Positions 6,087-11,755 of a DNA stretch of 49,626 nt are shown here, piece by piece. Source of the DNA: Stenotrophomonas sp. UBA2629 (GTDB lineage: Bacteria > Pseudomonadota > Gammaproteobacteria > Xanthomonadales > Xanthomonadaceae); assembly GCA_002359895.1 (NCBI GenBank), contig DEOB01000010.1, forward strand, positions 882,497-932,122. Reading direction: 5' to 3'. Position 1 is the first letter of the stretch, and each line of letters begins with the position of its first letter. The translations under genes and the position numbers were made by a program. The notes under the pieces are model-generated. The model did not search any database. It was not told the origin of the DNA and saw nothing but the letters and a program-made list of their open reading frames with translations.

Positions 6087-6712
6087 GGAATTTACTGGAG
6101 GATTGGCTTGCCTTTTGTAAGGGTGAATTGGATTTTGATAAATCGCACTTCATGGGTTTATTGAAGAGTCATTCCAGTCCCAGTGATCTGCGGGCTATAT
6201 TTGGTTATTTCCCGCAGCCTGATATCTTGGTGCGTAATGCTGAAGAGGTTCTCCGCTCCGGAACTATTGCTGCGTATTTAGTGCCAGTTCGAGTTGCTAG
6301 TGAGGGTGAGTTGCAAAAACTCGGGAGGGCGTGGTTGCAGGAAATGGCACGTATCGCGGATCGTTTGGGGGATGCGGAGATTGCTGAAATATGTCGTGGT
6401 GCTTCGGTAAAGTTTGTGAGTGAGGAGCAACTTGATGAAGTGCTGGTGAAGGATATTCCATATTATTGGTTGTTTGAGGAGATCGCTGATTCGCTGCGAG
6501 AAGGTTTGATTGATAGTTCTAAATTAGTGTATGCGCTTCTTGATGCATTGTATGGATTGGCTGCAGATTACTATTTGGCCTGGTATATCGCATCGCCTCT
6601 GTATGAGCCTAAATTGGATTTCACGGCATACTTCGAGTTTTGGCGAGCGGGGGGGCGGTGTGCTTTGATTGATGGTGTTATGTACATAAGTGGATCTCAT
6701 TTAAAGAAATGA
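6083..6712 (+). CDS. Hypothetical 209-residue protein, candidate immunity protein
   Basis: ATG 6083 overlaps the toxin-tail stop. The product appears mainly helical and acidic: a LEDWLAFCKGELDFDKSHF start, a long SEGELQKLGRAWLQEM helix near residues 74-89, and a YALLDALYGLAADYYLAWYI segment near 152-171 that is hydrophobic but too broken to call a membrane span. No family is recognised. The immunity role is inferred from coupling to a tail and from the array context. A composite repeat begins 9 bp after the stop. Confidence 0.65.
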   Translation: MRNLLEDWLAFCKGELDFDKSHFMGLLKSHSSPSDLRAIFGYFPQPDILVRNAEEVLRSGTIAAYLVPVRVASEGELQKLGRAWLQEMARIADRLGDAEIAEICRGASVKFVSEEQLDEVLVKDIPYYWLFEEIADSLREGLIDSSKLVYALLDALYGLAADYYLAWYIASPLYEPKLDFTAYFEFWRAGGRCALIDGVMYISGSHLKK

Positions 6713-6720
6713 CGGAAAAC

Positions 6721-6886
6721 AAAACAGGGGTCAGAGTCAGGTTTCGCCAGAATCGGGCTCTTACCCCTGTTTTCTTAAATCATGTCTGGTGCTTCTCCGC
6801 CGCATCCGATGATCGTGGGAGAGACGGGGATCGAAAGCAGGGGCAGAGTCAGGTCTTTGGAAACTCGTCTCTGCCCCCTGTTTTCT
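6721..6886. repeat. Composite repeat, copy 3: type c palindrome, spacer, type a palindrome
   Basis: Palindromes at 6721-6776 and 6837-6886 enclose a spacer at 6777-6836, nearly identical to copy 2. To the right, 6887-6925 equals 130-168, so copies 1 and 3 also share their right flank. In copy 3 that flank runs into an IS5-type remnant. Confidence 0.85.
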
Positions 6887-6925
6887 ACGATCAAGAACAA
6901 GCGCGGCCAGAAGCACGCATGACGT

Positions 6926-7111
6926 TGGGAGCACTTCAAGGCCAGTGTCCGCGCCAAAGTCGAGCACCCATTCCGGGTGGTGAAGCGTCAATTTGGCTAT
7001 ACCAAGGTGCGCTATCGTGGCTTGGCCAAGAACACAGCGCAGGTGCTTATGCTGTTTGCGCTGTCGAACTTGTGGATGGTGCGGCGGCAGTTGCTGCCGC
7101 AGGCGCTGTAG
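6926..7111 (+). pseudogene. IS5-family transposase, C-terminal fragment
   Basis: The fragment reads WEHFKASVRAKVEHPFRVVK, then RQFGYTKVRYRGLAKNTAQ and ALSNLWMVRRQLL. This is the standard C-terminal segment of IS5-family DDE transposases and includes the glutamate of the catalytic triad (in KVEHPFR). The other catalytic residues are missing. It lies between a composite palindrome repeat and the EndoU toxin tail, so the element appears to have interrupted the toxin gene and later been cut at its left side. Confidence 0.85.
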
Positions 7112-7243
7112 TTGTATCTGCAAGACGGAAAAGCCGTCCTGCAGCGCAAAGATAGACCGGGGAGTTACTGCCTTTCGTTCGTGCAATCACTGTTGCGATC
7201 TCAAACGCGGAAATCCGCATGTCTGAGCTGATTGTTCAGACCT
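6926..7243 (+). mobile_element. Right-end remnant of an IS5-type element
   Basis: The remnant consists of the last 61 codons of a transposase (6926-7111) plus about 130 bp of non-coding right end, ending near the start of the EndoU frame at 7251. The right border is estimated. A TGA just upstream (6920-6922) closes the transposase frame, so everything before it is lost. Confidence 0.65.
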
Positions 7244-7250
7244 TCCCTGA

Positions 7251-7454
7251 TCGTGGAGCGATCAGAAGATTAAGAATACAGTGTCTGACATCGCCACGGA
7301 TCCTAAGGTGCAATGGTCGAAGCCTGACGCACGCGGATACGCAACTGGCACAGGCATGTTTGACGGAGTAGATATCAAAGTGGTCTGCGATACAAAGAGT
7401 GGCCGCATTGTTACTGAATATCCCACCAATACCCCCAGAAATCCAAAGCCATGA
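7251..7454 (+). pseudogene. EndoU-type nuclease toxin, C-terminal remnant
   Basis: The 67-residue frame begins SWSDQKIKNTVSDIATDPK and continues with DARGYATGTG, DGVDIKVVCDTKSGRIVT and EYPTNTPRNP. This is the pattern of the end of the bacterial EndoU nuclease domain (WS...I...VSDIATDP; GV.I.V......G.I.T.YP.N), which cleaves RNA in MafB and CdiA toxins. The catalytic histidine part lies N-terminal in the domain and is absent, removed by the adjacent IS5-type remnant. The fragment should be inactive. Its stop overlaps the next ATG (ATGA at 7451-7454), and the following gene is MafI-like, the expected partner of EndoU toxins. Confidence 0.75.
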
Positions 7455-7771
7455 ATTCAAATTACGCGCTCATAGAAAAGAACTTGATGCAGGTGTTGGA
7501 ACTCCTGACAGATCAGCCTGCGCTTGCAGATCAATTTTCGGAAGAGGGAATGTCCTATCAAGATCAGATGAGTCAGATTTCTGAGTGGATTCAAGATGCT
7601 GGCGAGTTTGGCCTAGCCTACGAGACGATGGTCTCTCTGTTGGAGAACTTTCCATTCATGCTGACAGGGAGCGCTGCGTTGAGGCTCCTAGAAGTGGGAT
7701 TGATGTTCGGCTTCAAGACTGAGTCCGATAGTGATAGAGGGTTCGATCGTAGGCAGCCTCCGCAGGGTTGA
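7451..7771 (+). CDS. MafI-like immunity protein (EndoU partner)
   Basis: The 106-residue helical protein has QVLELLTDQPALADQF near residues 14-29 and GEFGLAYETMVSLLENFPF near residues 51-69. The second element resembles the GE.GLA.E.......E core of MafI-type immunity proteins, which bind and inhibit EndoU toxins. It is coupled to the EndoU tail by the ATGA overlap. Length is normal for the group. With its toxin destroyed, this is an orphan immunity gene that could still protect against EndoU toxins of rivals (inference). The last 15 residues are less conserved-looking but contain no repeat sequence. Confidence 0.7.
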   Translation: MNSNYALIEKNLMQVLELLTDQPALADQFSEEGMSYQDQMSQISEWIQDAGEFGLAYETMVSLLENFPFMLTGSAALRLLEVGLMFGFKTESDSDRGFDRRQPPQG

Positions 7772-7815
7772 AGGCGAGACTGGCCATGCCATGAATTCCT
7801 GAGGAAAAAGTGAAG

Positions 7816-7863
7816 GCAGGGGCAGAGTCGGTTTTCGTAAGAATCGGGCTTCCCTCTGTTTTC
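7816..7863. repeat. Array palindrome, type c
   Basis: GGCAGGGGCAGAGTCGG, core TTTTCGTAAGAATCGGGCTT and CCCTCTGTTTTCGG. It precedes the second copy of the DUF2247 gene-start segment. Confidence 0.8.
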
Positions 7864-7877
7864 GGCAGCCAATCAAA

Positions 7878-7930
7878 TCCCCCATAAAGGGCCGAGGAAG
7901 GTGGACTCAATTGCTGTGATGTGTCAGATG
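7878..7930 (+). pseudogene. Start of a DUF2247-type gene, cut after six codons (duplicate of 3875-3927)
   Basis: The ribosome site GAGGAAGG and the codons through CAGATGG match 3875-3927 with two differences. At 7931 the sequence passes into a type a palindrome instead of continuing the DUF2247 gene. It shows directly that a palindrome can replace a gene body. Confidence 0.8.
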
Positions 7931-7934
7931 GACG

Positions 7935-7984
7935 ACAGGGGGCAGAGTCAGGTTTTTGTAAACTCGTCTCTGACCCCTGTTTTC
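7935..7984. repeat. Array palindrome, type a
   Basis: ACAGGGGGCAGAGTCAGG and CTCTGACCCCTGTTTTC flank TTTTTGTAAACTCGT. It is nearly identical to the copy at 790-840. It joins the cut DUF2247 start to the nuclease toxin. Confidence 0.85.
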
Positions 7985-8548
7985 ATATCGCCGCGGATGT
8001 CGCTCGTTCAAAAGAGTTAAGTTGCAGCTGGGGGAGTAATGGTGTTAGTGATGCTGGAGAGGGTCTAGTAGATAGAGGTTTGGCGCGTGGTGTTAAAGGG
8101 GATTGGAGTAAATTGGCAAACAATCCCGAGCCTAACGTGAGCTACACATTTGAGAACGGGTACTCGTACCAGACAGATGCGCAAGCGCGAGTTGTGTCAG
8201 TCGAGGCCGATCTGAAACTTGATCCATGGGATAGGAACTCATACCAGCAAGGCAAGGCAGCAAAGTGTGGAATCGAAGGGGATTGTGGTGGGCACATCCT
8301 TGCTGCGATGTTTGGGGGCCTGGTGAACGGCTTAATATTGTTCCGATGGATTCCCGTCTCAATGGTGCGGGAGGGGATTGGTATAAATTGGAGCAGTATT
8401 GGAAGGGGGAGATTCAGAGTGGCAGTCAAGTTAGAGTAAGGATATCGCCAATTTATGATGACTCTGGTGCTAGACCGGCCGCTTTTCGGTGGAGTACTCC
8501 GTTGATGGTAAGATTGCAAATCGTCTCATTCCGAATTCGAGTGATTAA
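7985..8548 (+). pseudogene. DNA/RNA non-specific endonuclease (NS_2-type) toxin domain, frameshifted
   Basis: The conceptual product, joined over two frameshifts, carries the hallmarks of the Endonuclease_NS_2 toxin domain: YTFENGYSYQTDAQ.RVVSVE, DRNSYQQGKA, then GDCGGHILAAMFGGPGERLN with the catalytic His, NIVPMD, LN, and SG.RPAAF. The frame breaks at a five-G run (8314-8318) and again at 8488-8489; one added G at each place restores a continuous domain ending IPNSSD at TAA 8546-8548. The part upstream of 7985 is lost at a palindrome, so the delivery region is missing. The stop lies 2 bp before the immunity start. As read, no active nuclease is made. Confidence 0.75.
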
Positions 8549-8550
8549 TA

Positions 8551-9015
8551 ATGAGTGTTGAAGAGATTTACAGTGCGGTAGCGCGGATTATGTGGTCGAT
8601 TATGCCGGAAAGGGCGGTCGTATTTGAACTTTTTGGAAAGTGCTATGGGGGATATAGTGAGAATGAGGTTTGGTTTACGGATTCGGCTGGTCAGAGATTT
8701 CAATTTGAATTCGGGGGTAGTCCTGTTAGGCCTCTTTATGAATTGATGAAGAGCATGGAGGCTCTAAAGGGTGAAGAGCCATTTGTGAGAGAGCCATGGA
8801 CTCACTTTAAGGCGATTTTGGGTTCGGGCGGGAAGTTTAAGTTGGATTTTGCTTATATTCCTAAAGAAGAAGATGTGATTGGTATTTACATGAGGGGGCG
8901 GGAGGGGGCGGTGCCAATCCAGAGTCGTTTTTGTAGGGGAAAGAAGGAGGTACACAAAAACAGGGGGTCAGGGTCAGATTTTCAAGAGCTTACCTCTGCA
9001 ACGTGCTTGACCTGA
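8551..9015 (+). CDS. YezG/DUF600-family immunity protein
   Basis: ATG 8551 follows the nuclease stop by 2 bp. Features of the YezG family are an N-terminal IYSAVARIMWSIMPE helix (residues 6-20), a strand with ENEVWF, and EPWTHFKAILGSGGKFKLDF near residues 87-106, which matches the EPWT.......G.F..DF signature. YezG proteins are immunity partners of toxins ending in NS_2-type nucleases, in agreement with the upstream gene. About the last 20 residues are encoded by a palindrome (8955-8999) and are not family sequence. Adding one G in the 8905-8909 run would instead end the protein at a TAG near 8935, before the repeat. Confidence 0.75.
   Translation: MSVEEIYSAVARIMWSIMPERAVVFELFGKCYGGYSENEVWFTDSAGQRFQFEFGGSPVRPLYELMKSMEALKGEEPFVREPWTHFKAILGSGGKFKLDFAYIPKEEDVIGIYMRGREGAVPIQSRFCRGKKEVHKNRGSGSDFQELTSATCLT
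8955..8999. repeat. Array palindrome, right-most copy, degenerate
   Basis: The left arm AAAAACAGGGGGTCAGGGTCAG is clear, but the right arm has decayed to TACCTCTGCAACG. It is the last copy I find; none occurs between 9016 and the window end. Confidence 0.7.
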
Positions 9016-9115
9016 GGTAGTGTCGCGCCGTTATCGCCTCAAGGTCGCTAAGTCGCCAACAAATGCGCTGTTATAGATTTCGCACAAAGATCATTTAATT
9101 CTCAAGGAGCTGAGA

Positions 9116-9697
9116 ATGAAGTCGTTTCGCATAGTGATGATCGCAGTCTTGGCCCTGCCGCTTTCCGGTTGCTTTATAAAAGGCGTGATCAAGAGCGAGC
9201 TGGCGGCTTATGACGAGCCGCATCAGGGTGATGTAGCTCATATTCGTTTGATTGGCTCGCGCAACGTAAAGGTCTACCCCAACAGCGATTGCGTGGGTGG
9301 TTCAGTAACCGGTGGGGGTTATCCGGCGGGGCCGCAGATGGGCGGGCAACGTAAGCGCGATTTGGGCATGCCCAAGCCGGCGGATATGCCGCGGCACTAT
9401 GTCGAGATTGCGGCGGTGGCTGATCAGCGCATCACGGCGAAGTTTTCGTTCTATATGGAAAGCCAGACCGCAGTTGCGGGGCGGCCGGGCACGGTTGATC
9501 GCAATTCGGCCAGTTGTTCGGTGGCGCGCAGCTTCATTCCCGAAGCCGGGCAGAACTATGAAGTGCGTACCGGCTGGGACCGCGCTGGGTGTGCGGTGTT
9601 GGTTTTCCGTTTGGTGGCGGACGGTGTGGGCAGCGTGCGGCGTTTGCCGGTGCCCAGTGCCAACGCACCGGCCTGTCCTACGGCAGCTTCACAGTAA
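9116..9697 (+). CDS. Lipoprotein of unknown function
   Basis: The 193-residue product starts with a lipoprotein signal (MKSFRIVMIAVLALPLSGC), with Cys19 as the likely lipidated residue. AAGGAG at 9104-9109 precedes ATG 9116. The mature part has a GGSVTGGGYPAG glycine-rich stretch and a VEIAAVADQRITAKFSFYM strand region, suggesting a beta-rich periplasmic domain; no family is recognised. It is the first gene with the GC-rich composition of the main chromosome. A truncated paralogue lies inside the array at 3663-3836, so this gene may belong to the array's history as its right-hand border. Confidence 0.8.
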   Translation: MKSFRIVMIAVLALPLSGCFIKGVIKSELAAYDEPHQGDVAHIRLIGSRNVKVYPNSDCVGGSVTGGGYPAGPQMGGQRKRDLGMPKPADMPRHYVEIAAVADQRITAKFSFYMESQTAVAGRPGTVDRNSASCSVARSFIPEAGQNYEVRTGWDRAGCAVLVFRLVADGVGSVRRLPVPSANAPACPTAASQ

Positions 9698-9782
9698 TAA
9701 ATCTGGTCTGCTTGCAGCCCTTGGATTGAACCGGTGACGAAAGGCCAGGAGCAGCCCAGCGCTTTCGTCACCAAGCCTGCGC

Positions 9783-11546
9783 TCAGCGCACCCCGTGCAT
9801 CATCCGCTTCAGCAGCGGCGAGGCCAGTAGCGCGATAACCGCGCAGCCCAGGCCAATCCACATCAGCAGCCAGAACAGGTGCTCGTAGCGCGCGGCAGCG
9901 TGTGCGATGTCCATGACTTCGCCTTCGGGCACGTCGATGGCGGCGAGTTTGCCGAACAGTGCGGCCAGTGTTTCGGAGAATGCGGTCGCCAGGAACCAGG
10001 TGCCCATCATCAGGCTGACCACGCGCGGCGCGGCCAGTTGGGTGACGGCAGACAGGCCCACCGGTGACAGACACATCTCGCCGATTTCGAGAATCAGATA
10101 GGCCAGCACCAACCACCACACGCTGGCCATCTGCCCGGTGAGGCCCACCTGCTGTGCGGCCAGCGCCAAGGGAATGAACGAGAGGGCGGCGAATACCAAA
10201 CCAAAAGAAGATTTGAGCGGCTTGGAAGGATCGAGCCTGCGCTTGTCCAGCCATGCCCACAGGGCAGCAAACAGCGGCGCCAGCAGCACCAGAAACAGCG
10301 CGCCAAGATAGGTGAGTGAACCGGCGGTCTGCGGCAGCACCAGGCAGTCGCGCACCAGCATCACCAACATGGCAGCGACGATGACGGCAAACAACGTGCG
10401 CGGCGCGGTGGAGGCCGGATTGCGGTCCGACAGCCGCGCGGCGACCACAAAACCCAGCGGCGCCAGCAGCAGTGAAACGATGGACCACGGCAGCGGCGTG
10501 CCTTCGCGGATGACCAGCGATGGCACCAGGTCCTTGGTCAACAGGCGATCGGTGAAGGTGACCCACGAGCCGTAGGTCTGCTCATACAAGGTGAAAAACA
10601 CCAGCGCCATGAAGATCAGCACCATCAGCGCGATCATCTGCTGGCGTTGCTCCGGCGTGCATTGCGTGCCGGTGAACCATGCAAACCACAGCAGTACGCC
10701 GCCCAGCACCACAATCATCAGCATCAACGCCAGGCTGATTTCACCGCCGAGCGCGAACGCGCCGTTGGCCGCTGCCCACATCAACGCAGCCACCGGCACG
10801 ATGGCAAGCACCGCCACGGCGTAGATCAACCATTCGCGCGGCAGCCCGAACACGCGCTCGCGCAGGCTGGTCGGCTGCGCGGGTTCGGCATGGCCGTGCA
10901 GGTACTTTTGCCCCCACAGGAACATGCCCAAGCCCACCAGCATGCCGATGCCGGCCGCACCGAAGCCGTACTTCCAGCCATAGGCTTCGCCAAGAAAGCC
11001 GCACACCAGCGAGGCGAACAGCGCGCCCAGGTTGATGCCGGCATAAAAGAGCGAGAAGCCCGAGTCGCGGCGCGGGTCATTGTCCGGGTAGAGCTTGCCG
11101 ACGATGGTGGAGATGTTGGGTTTGAGAAACCCCACGCCCATGATAATCAGCGCCAGCGACAGGTAGGTCACGCTCAACGCGGCCTCGTCGCGGACCACTT
11201 CACCGGCAACGCGGTGCGCGGCGTGTCCCTCGAACGCCATACCCGCATGGCCCAGCACCAACAAGATGCCACCGAACACCACCGCCTTGCGCATGCCCAG
11301 CCAACGGTCGGCGAGCATGCCGCCAAACACCGGGATGCAGTACACCAGCCCGCCATAGGCGCCCAGCAGATCCAGCCCGGCCTTGTCGCCAAACAGGTGA
11401 TACTTGGTGAGGTACAGCAACAGCAGCGCCTTCATGCTATAGAAGGAGAAGCGCTCCCACATCTCGGTGAAGAAACAGACGTAGACACCCTTGGGGTGGC
11501 CCAGGAAGTCGTCTGTGCGGGATGCGGGAAGGGAAAGGGTGGACAT
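9783..11546 (-). CDS. POT-family proton-coupled peptide symporter
   Basis: The 587-residue polytopic membrane protein begins near MSTLSLPASRTDDF and contains FFTEMWERFSFYSMKALLLLYL, the first-helix signature of the POT/PTR family with the proton-coupling ExxER motif (here EMWER). Later family marks include GGMLADRWLGMRKAV and FYAGINLGALFASL. The family imports di- and tripeptides with protons across the inner membrane. I chose the ATG at 11546 because the longer frame upstream shows no family sequence. The gene is divergent from an OPT transporter, with 209 bp between them where promoters for both must lie. Two peptide-type transporters side by side suggest a peptide-uptake locus (inference). 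Confidence 0.92.
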   Translation of the reverse strand: MSTLSLPASRTDDFLGHPKGVYVCFFTEMWERFSFYSMKALLLLYLTKYHLFGDKAGLDLLGAYGGLVYCIPVFGGMLADRWLGMRKAVVFGGILLVLGHAGMAFEGHAAHRVAGEVVRDEAALSVTYLSLALIIMGVGFLKPNISTIVGKLYPDNDPRRDSGFSLFYAGINLGALFASLVCGFLGEAYGWKYGFGAAGIGMLVGLGMFLWGQKYLHGHAEPAQPTSLRERVFGLPREWLIYAVAVLAIVPVAALMWAAANGAFALGGEISLALMLMIVVLGGVLLWFAWFTGTQCTPEQRQQMIALMVLIFMALVFFTLYEQTYGSWVTFTDRLLTKDLVPSLVIREGTPLPWSIVSLLLAPLGFVVAARLSDRNPASTAPRTLFAVIVAAMLVMLVRDCLVLPQTAGSLTYLGALFLVLLAPLFAALWAWLDKRRLDPSKPLKSSFGLVFAALSFIPLALAAQQVGLTGQMASVWWLVLAYLILEIGEMCLSPVGLSAVTQLAAPRVVSLMMGTWFLATAFSETLAALFGKLAAIDVPEGEVMDIAHAAARYEHLFWLLMWIGLGCAVIALLASPLLKRMMHGVR

Positions 11547-11755
11547 CGGCAGCGGCGACAGGAAGGGCGGCCGAGTATAGGTGCCCGCCCGGCGGGACGA
11601 TGCCGCGCTGCCGCATTGCGTGGCAGAGCGGCGCGGGCTGTGCCGGATCGGGGGGCTGGCTGTGCCGTGGGCCGTCAGATGGCGCATCGCGACTGGACTT
11701 GCCGTTAAGCGGGCGTTAGCGTGGCAACGGTTTTTTTGCCATCCAAGGGCTTTAC

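Noticed and set aside
6709..7155. A 148-codon + frame over the composite repeat and IS5 remnant
   Set aside because: The transposase frame is a different one, with clear family sequence; this frame is translated repeat and out-of-frame IS.
171..8999. A CRISPR array, suggested by many repeats of about 50 bp
   Set aside because: Spacing between repeats varies from tens to over a thousand bases, the spacers are genes, and there are no cas genes in the window.
171..8999. Integron attC sites, suggested by palindromes between single-gene cassettes
   Set aside because: No GTTRRRY core sites, no integrase in the window, and palindromes often cut genes instead of ending them neatly. The resemblance is only in layout.
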